Of a stretch of 34,800 nt of DNA, positions 15,068 through 26,591 are shown one piece after another. Origin of the DNA: Planctomycetota bacterium. GTDB lineage: Bacteria > Planctomycetota > Phycisphaerae > Phycisphaerales > SM1A02. Within the stretch, counting starts at the first letter, position 1. The number at the start of each line of letters is the position of its first letter. Both the position numbers and the translations under genes were made by a program. Under the pieces are notes generated by a model. That model was not told the DNA's origin, searched no databases, and was given only the letters and a program-made list of their open reading frames with translations. The DNA lies in contig QWPT01000002.1 of the NCBI GenBank assembly GCA_003671075.1, positions 121,458-156,257 of the forward strand. The letters run 5' to 3'.

Positions 15068-16101
15068 TGTTCGCGCGCCAGTCGCGCGTCAAAGATCCAC
15101 GGACGAGTGGAATCTCGGTCGGCCTTTGGCACCAACTTCTCGCGAACGAGTTCGCGCAGCGCCTTCAGGCCTTCGCCACTGTGCGCACTCACGGCGATAT
15201 CTGCGTGAGCACGCGCCGGATCATGGGCGGCAGAGGCGTGATCGAGCTTCGCGTACACGCGAATGTCGGGCGTGCGCGGAAGATCGATCCAGGGGATTCC
15301 AGGCGCCGCCAGCGAAATCACGAGATCAGCGTCACGCAGCAGACTCTGCGCGAGATGAATCGCATCGCGCTCGACGGTGTCGTTGGTGACGCGCATGCCC
15401 GGCAAATCAAACCACTCGACGACCAGCCCCGCAAGGTCGATGCGAGCGCTCACGGCGTCGCGGGTGGTGCCCGCATCGGGCGAGACGATCGACGCGGCGC
15501 GGCCGAGAAGAGCGTTCGAAAGCGTGCTTTTTCCAGCGTTTGGCGCGCCAACGATCACAACGCGCGCCGGATCCACCAATCGCATCAGTCGCGCGCTGCG
15601 GGCGTGGTCGGCGTTGTCGAACACGGTGTCGGCTTGCTCGGCCCAGCGCTCGCCTTGGGCGAGCAGCATCTGCACCGCCAACGGACTGGCCGCACGCGCG
15701 AGGGTCGCCAACGCGAGCGCCTCGGTGGCGGTTTCGGCTTCGGGAAAAAGTTCGGCGGGATCAAGTTCCGCGCGCATCGCCAGCGGATCGTCGATCCAAT
15801 TGGCGCCGCGCGAGGACAACCATTGCGCGATGCGCTCGATGATGCGTGTGCCACCGTGGGGCATCAGTTGTGCGCGTTCAGGCGCGAGTCGCGCGACCAG
15901 TCCCGCGTCGATTCCGTCAAAGGAACGCACGCGCAACGCGCCGACTTCAACATCTCGACCGCACAGCGCGGTGAGCGCCGGAGTCACATCGCCGACGAGT
16001 TCAACCATTGCCACCGCGCCCATGCCGTGCGGGGTTGCGCGGTAGCAGGCGATTTCAAGCGGCGTGGAGTTCCCTGCGCTCATCACGGGAGAGATCGGCA
16101 T
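15046..16101 (-). CDS. MnmE/TrmE-like GTPase, divergent, lacking the C-terminal cysteine motif
   Basis: 351 residues. The N-terminal part (EIACYRATPHGMGAVAMVEL) and helical middle resemble the MnmE N-terminal and helical domains but are shortened. The G domain has P-loop GAPNAGKST (near 183-191), switch motif GTTRD, D-L-P-G as DxxG, and A-K-L-D where N-K-x-D is expected. The remaining helical part ends EHYKPMME with no C-x-G-K, the C-terminal motif whose cysteine MnmE needs for U34 tRNA modification together with MnmG. It may therefore have a changed role, or be the lineage's own MnmE with altered chemistry. It is the last gene of the probable minus-strand operon from 18922. It overlaps fabI at the 3' end. 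Confidence 0.75.
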   Translation of the reverse strand: MPISPVMSAGNSTPLEIACYRATPHGMGAVAMVELVGDVTPALTALCGRDVEVGALRVRSFDGIDAGLVARLAPERAQLMPHGGTRIIERIAQWLSSRGANWIDDPLAMRAELDPAELFPEAETATEALALATLARAASPLAVQMLLAQGERWAEQADTVFDNADHARSARLMRLVDPARVVIVGAPNAGKSTLSNALLGRAASIVSPDAGTTRDAVSARIDLAGLVVEWFDLPGMRVTNDTVERDAIHLAQSLLRDADLVISLAAPGIPWIDLPRTPDIRVYAKLDHASAAHDPARAHADIAVSAHSGEGLKALRELVREKLVPKADRDSTRPWIFDARLAREHYKPMME

Positions 16102-16167
16102 TTGCCAAGGTTCGAATCATCGAATCCCGGCGCGTTCCGCGGGGATTCTGCGGGAAATTCCACGCGC

Positions 16168-17166
16168 TCAGTCGTGTCCGCTCTCGCCGTCTTCGTCGTG
16201 GATGTGTCCGGAGGAGTGACCGTCCGACGGCTGTCCGCCATCCATCCCGTCATCACCTACTGCGCTATCAGCCGAGGTGTTGGTCATGCGGCGCGCGTGC
16301 TTCGGTTCGACTTGTTGGGGCAGGAGCGAGAATCCCGCGCCTCCGCTGCGATCGAGGCCCGACCGATTGGCCGCACCGTCTTCGCCATCGGGCTCCAAAG
16401 CTGCTTTCGCCGCGAGCGCAACGCCGCGCAGCACCAGGTCGGGCACGATCTGGTTGATCAGTTCATCATCCGAGAACAACGCCGATGCATCGCCGCCGGT
16501 CGCGACGACGGGCGGAAATCCACCGTATTGCTCGGCGTATTTCTCGATCAGCCGCCAGACCAGTCCACGGGCGCCGTGGTAGACGCCACGAATCATCGCG
16601 TCGCGGGTGTTCGAACCCCAGGCGATTCCCTCGGGTACCGCGAAGTCAACAGGTGGCAGCGCGGCGGTGTGCTCGTGCAGCGCCTTCAACTGCATGCGAA
16701 GTCCTGGCGCAATGGCGCCGCCGTGAAAAACGCCTTCGCCGTCGACAAAATCGACGGTGATGCAGGTTCCCGCGTCGACCACTATGCAGGCCTGGCGAAG
16801 CTTGCTGTAGGCAGCGGCCGCGTTGAGCAAACGGTCAACGCCCGCGCGCGCGCCCGCGTCGAGGCAGGTGCCGATCGGCGCGGGCATGTCTTCTGGAACG
16901 AGGTAGATGTCGCAGGAAAGCTGGTCGCGCAGCGCGCTGGTGAGCGCGTCAGACACGGGCTTGTTCACGCTTGCAATGACGACCGACGAATCAGGCTCGG
17001 CGCCGATAGATTCGTAGAGGCGCGTGGCCGCCTCGATCGCGCCCGCAAGATCATCCTTCGCTACGAACACAACTTCCTCGGGGTCTTCGCCGCGGAAGGT
17101 GGCGAGCTTGACGCGGCTATTGCCAACTTGGATCGCGAGGACAGGTGGGTGCGCGGCTTGATTCAT
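16168..17166 (-). CDS. coaX: Type III pantothenate kinase
   Basis: Phosphorylates pantothenate, the first step to coenzyme A. The 332 residues include AGVDRLLNAAAAY and CIVVDAGTCITVDFV, the ASKHA-fold motifs of CoaX, then FHGGAIAPGLRMQLKAL and GFPPVVATGGDASAL. The first phosphate motif, normally D-x-G-N-[ST]-x-x-K, reads Q-V-G-N-S-R-V-K (Gln13 for Asp). The last ~70 residues extend beyond the usual length of about 255 and are low-complexity, ending in a His/Asp-rich tail. The gene sits 14 bp downstream of the transaminase and 66 bp before the MnmE-like gene, consistent with an operon. Confidence 0.88.
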   Translation of the reverse strand: MNQAAHPPVLAIQVGNSRVKLATFRGEDPEEVVFVAKDDLAGAIEAATRLYESIGAEPDSSVVIASVNKPVSDALTSALRDQLSCDIYLVPEDMPAPIGTCLDAGARAGVDRLLNAAAAYSKLRQACIVVDAGTCITVDFVDGEGVFHGGAIAPGLRMQLKALHEHTAALPPVDFAVPEGIAWGSNTRDAMIRGVYHGARGLVWRLIEKYAEQYGGFPPVVATGGDASALFSDDELINQIVPDLVLRGVALAAKAALEPDGEDGAANRSGLDRSGGAGFSLLPQQVEPKHARRMTNTSADSAVGDDGMDGGQPSDGHSSGHIHDEDGESGHD

Positions 17167-17180
17167 AATTTCGTCTCGTT

Positions 17181-20194
<3,014 letters not shown>

Positions 20195-20255
20195 ATTTCC
20201 GCGGAAGTCTGTGTGCATGCACGGGAGCGGTTCTGGGCGGGGTTAGCATGGGCTG

Positions 20256-22340
20256 ATGTTCATCGCCGTGCTGCTCATTTCCATCGTCTCGTTGATCGCG
20301 CCGCCCGTGGATCTTGAGCAGGGCTACACGCTGCGCGTCTACGACATCGGGCGCCCGATCGACCATGTTGCGCGCGTTGTTCAAGACCAGACGCCCAACG
20401 CCGATCGTCTGGAGAACAAGATCGACTTCAAGGACGCGCCCGCGCTCTGCGGCGCTGATATGCCGCTGAATCAGGTGGCGATTGAGGCGATCGGCTTTCT
20501 GAAGATCGACGTGCCCGGCAAGTACGAGTTCGAACTCCGCTGCGACGATGGAGGCCGGCTCGAGATCGATTCAAAGCAGGTAATCAAGCACGATGGTCAT
20601 CATCCGCCGTCGCCCAAGACTGGCTCGGTCGAGCTCAGCGCGGGACTGCACGCCTTTCGCATCGACCTCTTCCAGAACGAAGGCGGTGCCGCGCTCATTC
20701 TCAACTGGCGTACGCCGGGCGCGGGGCGATTCGAGCTTGTGCCTGAGTCGGCGTTGCGCACCGAGGCGGGCGTGACCCGCGTGACTGCACCGGGCAAGAA
20801 GATCTACAAGGACGGCCGCGAGAACATGCGTCCTGGCGATGGCATGCCGATCGAGGTCGTGCATCCGTCGTTTAAAATCGAGCCGCTGCGCCCAAAGGGA
20901 TTCGAGCCAAAGATCGGCGGCATGGCGTTTCTGCCCGACGGTCGGCTGGTCATAAGCGACTTCGAACCAGCGAACAACGGCGTCCTTCGCGAGAACACCA
21001 ACGGCACGCTCTACATCTTGTCGAATGTCGTCGACGCAACGCCGGAGACGATCAAGCTCGAGAAGCTTCCCGGCGGTTACCACGATCCGTGCGGCATCGC
21101 GGTGTACGACGGCGACATCTATGTTTCGCACCGCCCCGGCATCGACCGCCTGCGCGACCTCGACCACGACGGCACCTTCGAGACGCACGAAGAGTGGGCG
21201 CAGCCGTGGATCGGCAACAACTACCACCACTTTTCCTTCGGGCTCAAAGAGAAGGATGGATGGCTCTACGGCACGCTCTCGACAGCGATTTATTTCGGCA
21301 ACACCGTTGTGAAGGAGGGTGTCGAGGGCGACATCATCGGCCTCAACGGGCCGAACCCCGCCCATCGCGGTTCGCTGTATCGCATCAATGTCAAGACCAA
21401 GGAAGTGCAGTGGATCTCTGGCGGATTCCGAACGCCCAACGGCGTCGAGGTCGTGGCGTCGGGCGATTGTTTTGTGACGGAAAATCAGGGCGCGTGGATG
21501 CCGGCGAACAAGATGAACCATGCGAAGCAGGGGCGTTTCTACGGGCATTACAACGGCACGCAGAAGTCGAAGGTCTATCCCGACGGCGGCGTGCCGAGTT
21601 TGTATAGCGAGCAGCCATTCACGCAGCCCGCGGTTTGGCTGCCACAGAACGAGATCGCCAACTCGCCGACCACGCCGCTTGCGATTCGCAGCGGGCCGTT
21701 CGCGGGGCAGTTCTGGCTTGCCGAGTTGACGCTCGGTGGCATCAACCGCGTGTATCTCGAGGAGGTCGCGGGCGAGTTGCAAGGTTGCGCGCTGCGCTGT
21801 GGCAACGGGCTTGAAGGTGGAGTGCAGCGACTGATTGAAGGACCCGATGGCTGCCTCTACGCCGGCTCGATCGGTTCAGGCGGCAACTGGAATTGGCGCG
21901 ATACCCGCTTCGGTCTGCAGCGTCTGCGCCCGACTGGCAAGGATGCGTTCGAGTACCACCATGTGTCCGCCACCGCCGACGGGCTCGACATCGCGTTCAC
22001 CCGCGAGGTCGACCGAGCGTGGCTCGCCGACCCGAAGCATTTCACGCTCAAGCAGTGGCGCTACGAGGCGACGGCGCAGTACGGCGGGCCCAAGATCGAC
22101 GAGGAGGATGTCGAGGTCGCGAAGGCGATTCCGGCAGGCGACGGTCGATCGGTGCGCTTGATCGCGCCCAGCATCAAGGCTGGCCGCGTGGTGTATCTGC
22201 GCGCCAATCCCGTGCAATTGGGCACGACGGATTTGTCGGGCACTGGCTCGATCTGGGCGACAGAAGCGTGGTACACAATGAACGCGAAGCCCACCGCAGC
22301 GGATCCAGCGAAGGCGTTCGTAGCGGTTCCCGTGCACTGA
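20256..22340 (+). CDS. Secreted PA14-like and beta-propeller (glucose/sorbosone-dehydrogenase-like) protein
   Basis: A 694-residue exported protein with a short N-terminal hydrophobic segment (FIAVLLISIVSLIA). Residues ~25-165 look like a PA14 domain (GKYEFELRCDDGGRLEID, then LSAGLHAFRIDLFQNEGGAALILNW), a carbohydrate-binding fold. Residues ~200-570 form a propeller-type domain like those annotated as sorbosone dehydrogenase or PQQ-type sugar dehydrogenase in planctomycetes (GGMAFLPDGRLVISDF; YHDPCGIAVYDGDIYVSHRPGI; RLIEGPDGCLYAGSIGSGGNWNW). The C-terminus is beta-rich. No cytochrome c motif (CxxCH) is seen, so electron transfer would need a partner. Likely role: binding or oxidising an external polysaccharide or sugar; the substrate is unknown. 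Confidence 0.8.
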   Translation: MFIAVLLISIVSLIAPPVDLEQGYTLRVYDIGRPIDHVARVVQDQTPNADRLENKIDFKDAPALCGADMPLNQVAIEAIGFLKIDVPGKYEFELRCDDGGRLEIDSKQVIKHDGHHPPSPKTGSVELSAGLHAFRIDLFQNEGGAALILNWRTPGAGRFELVPESALRTEAGVTRVTAPGKKIYKDGRENMRPGDGMPIEVVHPSFKIEPLRPKGFEPKIGGMAFLPDGRLVISDFEPANNGVLRENTNGTLYILSNVVDATPETIKLEKLPGGYHDPCGIAVYDGDIYVSHRPGIDRLRDLDHDGTFETHEEWAQPWIGNNYHHFSFGLKEKDGWLYGTLSTAIYFGNTVVKEGVEGDIIGLNGPNPAHRGSLYRINVKTKEVQWISGGFRTPNGVEVVASGDCFVTENQGAWMPANKMNHAKQGRFYGHYNGTQKSKVYPDGGVPSLYSEQPFTQPAVWLPQNEIANSPTTPLAIRSGPFAGQFWLAELTLGGINRVYLEEVAGELQGCALRCGNGLEGGVQRLIEGPDGCLYAGSIGSGGNWNWRDTRFGLQRLRPTGKDAFEYHHVSATADGLDIAFTREVDRAWLADPKHFTLKQWRYEATAQYGGPKIDEEDVEVAKAIPAGDGRSVRLIAPSIKAGRVVYLRANPVQLGTTDLSGTGSIWATEAWYTMNAKPTAADPAKAFVAVPVH

Positions 22341-22355
22341 AAAGGCGACTCCCCC

Positions 22356-22922
22356 ATGATCAACACCAAGTCGATCAACAGCAAATCGATCAACACCCAA
22401 TCGATCAACACCAAGTCGATCAACACCAAGCCGATCAACACCAGGTCAGCACCGCGCCGCGAACTTTCCTTCCATTGCACCGGATGCCTCAAGGAAGAGT
22501 TGGCGCGTATCGAGGACGCCCATCGCAAAGGCACGCTCACGCACACGGGAAACTGGACGGCGGGCGAGAATCTCGACCATGTGGCCAAGGCGTGGGAGTT
22601 CGCCATCGATGGCTTTCCGAGCGAGGTCAAGGTTCCGTGGTTCATTCGCCTCATCGCAAGCACAATGAAGGGCCGCATGACCAGCGGCAAGACTCTTCCT
22701 GCGGGCTTCAAGATGGGTAAGGGCGGCGAGAGTTTTCTTCCAACGCCAGGAACGACCGTCGAAGCGGGGCTCGGGCGTTTGCGTGCGGTGGTCGATCGCC
22801 TCGACGCGGGCACGAAATGCACCAAGCCGAGTCCGGCGTTTGGCGCGTTGACGCACGATCAGTGGATGCGCCTCAACCTCGGGCACGCGCAACTGCATCT
22901 CGGATTCGTGTCGTATCCGTAA
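22356..22922 (+). CDS. DUF1569 (DinB-like fold) protein with repeat-built N-terminus
   Basis: 188 residues. Residues ~37-188 match the DUF1569 pattern: an opening LARIEDAHRKGTLTHTGNWTAGENLDHVAKAWEF region, a central TLPAGFKMGKGGE and the closing PAFGALTHDQWMRLNLGHAQLHLGF. The spaced His residues resemble the metal site of DinB/YfiT-type four-helix proteins. The function is unknown. The first ~32 residues are six five-residue units (I-N-T-K-S and variants) made by a 15-bp DNA repeat starting directly after the ATG. This tail is not part of the family and is positively charged and low-complexity. The gene follows the PA14 gene by 15 bp and an AAAAGG stretch precedes the start. Confidence 0.82.
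   Translation: MINTKSINSKSINTQSINTKSINTKPINTRSAPRRELSFHCTGCLKEELARIEDAHRKGTLTHTGNWTAGENLDHVAKAWEFAIDGFPSEVKVPWFIRLIASTMKGRMTSGKTLPAGFKMGKGGESFLPTPGTTVEAGLGRLRAVVDRLDAGTKCTKPSPAFGALTHDQWMRLNLGHAQLHLGFVSYP
22359..22448. repeat. 15-bp tandem repeat (six copies) directly after a start codon
   Basis: Six units, 22359-22373 through 22434-22448, follow the pattern ATCAACA(C/G)C(A/C)A(A/G)(T/C)C(G/A). Units 1 and 4 are identical. They encode I-N-T-K-S, I-N-S-K-S, I-N-T-Q-S, I-N-T-K-S, I-N-T-K-P and I-N-T-R-S. Confidence 0.93.
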
Positions 22923-22957
22923 CCTCTCAACTGTGAGGCGTGCCGTTTCGCTGCGGA

Positions 22958-24250
22958 TCAGTCCGGCAAATCCCATCGGACCAACAGCGCCGAGGGAGCT
23001 GGCGGATAGGCCATTGTCACGCGAATGAGTCGGTAGTCGGCGAGCTTGGCGCCGATGGCGGCGAACGCTTGGTGAACGATCGCCTCGTATCGCGGATAGG
23101 TCGACAGGGCAAAGCCCTCAGAGAGCTCTTCGATCAAAGTGGGCGCGCAGTCGATCGGCAGCATCGTGTTCGCGCGCTGCGTCTCGTCTTGCGAAAGCGG
23201 CTGTCCAAGCGTCGAGTGAATGCTTGATTGCAGGGTTGCGAGCCCCTCGAACGACTTGTGCACGAAGAGATCCGACGAGAAGTTCTCAGCGGGAAGGCTG
23301 ATCATTGTCATGAATTCCGACGCCGTGTCGTTGGGCATCTTGCGGACATTCATCCTGCCGCGAATCGTGCTGGCGAAAAAGAGGTCGGACTCGCCGATGC
23401 GACCGAGCGGACCTTCGGAAAGCTCGATGCAGTGCCTGCCGCCCGACTCGAAGCTTCGGACCACCGCGTTGGGAAACGAGGAAAAATCGCGGAGGAGGAA
23501 GTCGGGATGCTGCTGATCCGCGGAGGCGAAGACGGGCTGTGGCTGCGAAGGATCGCCCGGAGTGACGAAACCCGCGCGAAAGACCGGAAGCGATCCGATC
23601 GGGCGAAGCCGCTGCAGTCCGACGAGTCCAGCGATCAGGGTCACATCGGCGTTGTTCGGGTTGTCGCTGTTGGGCGAGAGAATCTGGGCGGTGATGCGTG
23701 ATCGCGCCCGCATGCCAAACACGCCAGCCATGCCTTTGAACGCCATGCGTCGCGACGCCTCGAGGTTTCCGTCGGAGCGGAGTCCGTCGAGCACGACTTC
23801 GAGTTGCGCGCGATCGCCGAAGTGGTGCGCGACAGTGGCGTCGAACTTGCGAATCGCCGCGCGCACGGGATCAGTGTGCTGGAGATCGATGCCAGCGCCT
23901 TCGAATGCACGCAGGTAGATCTCCAAGCCTTCAGGGCCCGGCAGCATCGGGATGGCGGCGAAGGAATCAGGCGCGAGCAGCACGCGCGCGAACTTCCAGG
24001 TGAGATTCTTGTTGAGGGCGAAGCGGCGGGAGACTTCCTGCGGCTTCAGCGGATCGCTGTCGGATTCCCTGGCGAGCGAAAGAAGTGCCCGTCTCAAGTC
24101 CTGAATCGCGTCGTCGCAGTCGGTTCGGAAGGCCCGAAGCGCAACCTCGAGCGGTGAGCGTGACGCGGGGCGTGGGCCAAAGCCGCCACCGCTGCGTGGC
24201 GAAAGCGATTGAGCAACGATAGATGTGAGTCGGGGCTTCTTTGTTCTCAT
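22958..24250 (-). CDS. Conserved-looking protein of unknown family, possible N-terminal helix-turn-helix
   Basis: 430 residues without signal peptide or membrane segments. The basic, Ser-rich first ~30 residues are followed by a helical region (ALRAFRTDCDDAIQDLRRALLSLA) and PLKPQEVSRRFALNKNLTWKFARVL, which could be a helix-turn-helix or wHTH. The rest (~330 residues) shows mixed alpha/beta character (IYLRAFEGAGIDLQH; AQLEVVLDGLRSDGNLEASRR; HCIELSEGPLGRIGESDLFF) and no motif I can name. Even base composition and length argue for a real gene. Convergent with the DUF1569 gene and divergent, across a 346-bp gap, from the secreted protein at 24597. A transcription regulator is a guess. Confidence 0.65.
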   Translation of the reverse strand: MRTKKPRLTSIVAQSLSPRSGGGFGPRPASRSPLEVALRAFRTDCDDAIQDLRRALLSLARESDSDPLKPQEVSRRFALNKNLTWKFARVLLAPDSFAAIPMLPGPEGLEIYLRAFEGAGIDLQHTDPVRAAIRKFDATVAHHFGDRAQLEVVLDGLRSDGNLEASRRMAFKGMAGVFGMRARSRITAQILSPNSDNPNNADVTLIAGLVGLQRLRPIGSLPVFRAGFVTPGDPSQPQPVFASADQQHPDFLLRDFSSFPNAVVRSFESGGRHCIELSEGPLGRIGESDLFFASTIRGRMNVRKMPNDTASEFMTMISLPAENFSSDLFVHKSFEGLATLQSSIHSTLGQPLSQDETQRANTMLPIDCAPTLIEELSEGFALSTYPRYEAIVHQAFAAIGAKLADYRLIRVTMAYPPAPSALLVRWDLPD

Positions 24251-24596
24251 TGCACGCTCGAACGGGCGGGTGGAGCATTCTGCCGTTTTTTACAGGGCGC
24301 GCGCGGAAAATTATCGGTGAGCCGTCCGAGGTGAGCTCGGAATATGCCGCTTGAAGGATGTGAAGCGACGGTTCACTATAATTGCGTTTTTTACTTAGGG
24401 AAGATTGCAGAGGTGATTTTTGCGACTAAGTTTACAACTGCGCCACAGTTTGTGGAGCAGCTTGCTGCGGGTTTGTTGGCTGAGCTCAGTGTCGTCCGCT
24501 TGAACGCGGCGCTACGGAGTCACGGTCATCGCGCAGGTTCGTCGCTCAGTCGTAGATTTTGAATCGTTCCCCCCGTTTTGAAGGCTCCCCGTTCCT
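24251..24596. other. 346-bp AT-richer divergent intergenic region
   Basis: It is visibly lower in GC than its surroundings, especially 24370-24440. It holds a candidate -10 (TATAAT, 24377-24382), small inverted repeats (CCGAG...CTCGG near 24328; CCACA-GTT-TGTGG at 24443-24455; GCAGC...GCTGC near 24457), and a 72-codon frame (24344-24562) with no protein-like features. It probably carries the promoters of both flanking genes and a leader of about 200 nt for the gene at 24597. Confidence 0.5.
24377..24382 (+). promoter_or_regulatory. Candidate -10 element (TATAAT)
   Basis: A perfect TATAAT in the AT-richer gap. The best upstream -35 look-alike, TTGAAG at 24351-24356, is 20 bp away, longer than ideal. 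A start near 24389 would give a leader of about 208 nt. Confidence 0.35.
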
Positions 24597-26468
24597 ATGC
24601 GCACAAATTTCACGCTCGTTGCGGCATCGATCTCTGCCACTCTGACCACGATGGCCTTTGCGGGACCACCTGCCGTTTGGGAAAATGTTGTTGTCGCCAA
24701 CGGCACCAATGAAGCCCCGAGCGTCCCGGGCGGGATCATGGTACCGAACTCGATGAACAATCCTGTCATCGACGGCAACGGCAACATCACCATCCGTGTT
24801 CAGCTCGCTGGCGCCGGCATTACCACCGCCAATTCGCGCATCATCCTGACGGGTAAGCCTGGCGCCTGGCTGACCGCGGCGCGTGATGGTTCGCCAGTTC
24901 CTGGCGGCTTTCCGACCGGCTATGTGTTCAACTCGACGACCGGAATCAACGGTCTGGCGAGTTCAAACAACATCTCTGAGAACGGCGGAATCCTCGCGAG
25001 CGGCAACATCAACGGCGCAGGCAACACCGCGCTGCTCGACACAGCGATGTACTTCCTGCCCCGAAGCGGAACGCCGTTCAATGTGGTTCGCGAGAGCGAT
25101 CCCTGCCCAGGTACGGCTGGAGCGATCATGAGCTCCGCGATGACCGCGGGCAGCGGTCAGCAGACCAACGATCTCGGTCAATCCCTCTTCGCCACGGCCA
25201 TGACTGGCGGAGACACCGTCACGACTGGTGCCGGCGCCAACAACTCGGCGATCGTGCTGCTCACCGATGGAGCCGACCAGCTCATTCTTCGTAAGGGCGT
25301 ATCGGGTTCTGCCTACGGCTACCCGGGCCTTACCATCACCCCCGACACTTTCGGCCTCTGGCTGACAGGCAGCAAAGTCGCCTTCTCCGCCAAGCTCGTT
25401 GGAACTGGAATCACCACCGCCAACGACGCGATTTACATGACGAGCTTTGGGGCCAACCCGAAGGTTGGGCTGCGGGTTTGGGCGCGCGAAGGCGATGCGA
25501 TTCCTGGCTTCGCGGGTCTCACCATCGCTAACACCAGCTCGCTCTCGTTCAGCCAGCATCCGATGGCCAACGACGGCACGATTCTCTTCATCGCGACCCT
25601 CGGCGGCTCGGCCGATGCCACCAACAATGCGGCAGTCATGACCGAAAAATTCGGCACCTTCAACATCCTGATGCGCAAGGGCGATTCGATCCCTGGCATC
25701 ACCGACTCAACCGATCCAAACTTTGCTGGCAAGGTGTTTCAACAGCCGAATACCTCCGCGTTCGTCAAGAACCGCAACGGGCTTCTCGCGTTTCAGGGCA
25801 TCTTCATGAACCCAGATGGTTCGGGCATTGTTTCGCCCGCTCCGTCTACTTTCTTCGGAGTGCGAAGCGCCGAAGGCGTGGTCACGACCATCCTGCGTCA
25901 GGGTGATCCGGTCGTCGGTCTGGCTGCCGGTTGGGTGTACAGCAGCATCAACGGCAGCACTTCCCCCTGTGTCAGCGACGCGGGCGTGGTCGTGTTCAGC
26001 GCGAGCATCGTGAACGCCACAATTCAAGAGGACGGCTCGGCGATCATGGCTTGGGATGCGGCCAATGGACTTCGTGTGCTCGCGAAGGCAACGACGAGCT
26101 CTGTGAGTCCGTTTGGTCCGACTGGCGACACCAATTTCACCGGAACTCCGTGCAATGCGTGCACGCTCATCGGCTCGACTGGCAACAACGGCGACGGTGG
26201 TCACACCGGCCTGAGCTCGAATGGCTGGCTCACGCTTCGCGCTTCCGACTCGGTCTCGGCCATCTACACGGTTGCCCGCATCTACCTCGGTGCAACTGGC
26301 GTACCGTGCCCGAGCGATCTCAATGCCGATGGCAGCGTGACCGCGCCTGACCTTTCGATCCTGCTCAGCGCGTGGGGTACGGGTGGAGGAGACATCAACG
26401 GCGACGGCACGACCAACGCCATCGATCTCGCCGCGCTCCTGAGCGCGTGGGGCGCCTGCCCTCAGTAA
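24597..26468 (+). CDS. Large secreted repeat protein with C-terminal dockerin-like cassette
   Basis: A 623-residue exported protein. The signal peptide (MRTNFTLVAASISATLTTMAFA) is followed by a body of about 540 residues with repeated motifs: VQLAGAGITTANSRIILTG, KLVGTGITTANDAIYMTS, then VWAREGDAIPGFAG, LMRKGDSIPGI and LRQGDPVVGL, each reading 'R-x-G-D-x-(I/V)-x-G'. These look like four or five units of a beta-propeller-like extracellular repeat, as in DUF7453-type planctomycete proteins; the family name is tentative. The C-terminal ~55 residues are two dockerin loops (DLNADGSVTAPD; DINGDGTTNAID) with all calcium ligands present. It is followed by a strong hairpin terminator. The cassette is nearly identical in DNA to that of the gene ending at 9925. 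Confidence 0.82.
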   Translation: MRTNFTLVAASISATLTTMAFAGPPAVWENVVVANGTNEAPSVPGGIMVPNSMNNPVIDGNGNITIRVQLAGAGITTANSRIILTGKPGAWLTAARDGSPVPGGFPTGYVFNSTTGINGLASSNNISENGGILASGNINGAGNTALLDTAMYFLPRSGTPFNVVRESDPCPGTAGAIMSSAMTAGSGQQTNDLGQSLFATAMTGGDTVTTGAGANNSAIVLLTDGADQLILRKGVSGSAYGYPGLTITPDTFGLWLTGSKVAFSAKLVGTGITTANDAIYMTSFGANPKVGLRVWAREGDAIPGFAGLTIANTSSLSFSQHPMANDGTILFIATLGGSADATNNAAVMTEKFGTFNILMRKGDSIPGITDSTDPNFAGKVFQQPNTSAFVKNRNGLLAFQGIFMNPDGSGIVSPAPSTFFGVRSAEGVVTTILRQGDPVVGLAAGWVYSSINGSTSPCVSDAGVVVFSASIVNATIQEDGSAIMAWDAANGLRVLAKATTSSVSPFGPTGDTNFTGTPCNACTLIGSTGNNGDGGHTGLSSNGWLTLRASDSVSAIYTVARIYLGATGVPCPSDLNADGSVTAPDLSILLSAWGTGGGDINGDGTTNAIDLAALLSAWGACPQ

Positions 26469-26504
26469 TCGACATCGTCGAACTCGACGATTGCAACAAC
26501 ATCC

Positions 26505-26536
26505 TTCGGGCGCGCGGGGAAACCCGCGCGCCCGAA
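26505..26536 (+). terminator. 14-bp perfect hairpin with GAAA loop
   Basis: Arms 26505-26518 and 26523-26536 pair perfectly over 14 bp, including a GC-rich CGGGCGCGCGGG core, closed by a GAAA tetraloop; a weak TTCTCGT follows. It lies 37 bp after the stop of the secreted protein and insulates it from the next gene. The very stable stem fits a terminator or 3'-protecting hairpin despite the poor T-tract. Confidence 0.8.
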
Positions 26537-26564
26537 TTCTCGTAAATACGGCTTAGAAACCCCC

Positions 26565-26573
26565 TGATATAAA
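26565..26573 (+). promoter_or_regulatory. Candidate extended -10 promoter (TGATATAAA)
   Basis: TG-A-TATAAA forms an extended -10 with no good -35. It lies between the terminator at 26505 and the ATG at 26592, predicting a short leader of about 12 nt. It supports independent transcription of the HAF gene. Confidence 0.45.
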
Positions 26574-26591
26574 AAACTCTATTCTCCGCCC

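Noticed and set aside
16102-16167. Terminator between coaX and the MnmE-like gene
   Set aside because: GAATCCC and GGGATTC can pair around a GC-rich loop, but there is no T-tract and the spacing fits an operon.
20571-21782. 403-codon minus-strand frame
   Set aside because: Shadow of the PA14/propeller gene; Arg/His/Val-rich composition typical of antisense frames.
22359-22448. CRISPR-like array
   Set aside because: Units are directly adjacent 15-mers without spacers, inside a coding frame, and no cas genes are present.
24344-24562. 72-codon plus-strand frame upstream of the secreted protein
   Set aside because: No motif, no ribosome binding site and AT-richer composition; more likely promoter and leader.
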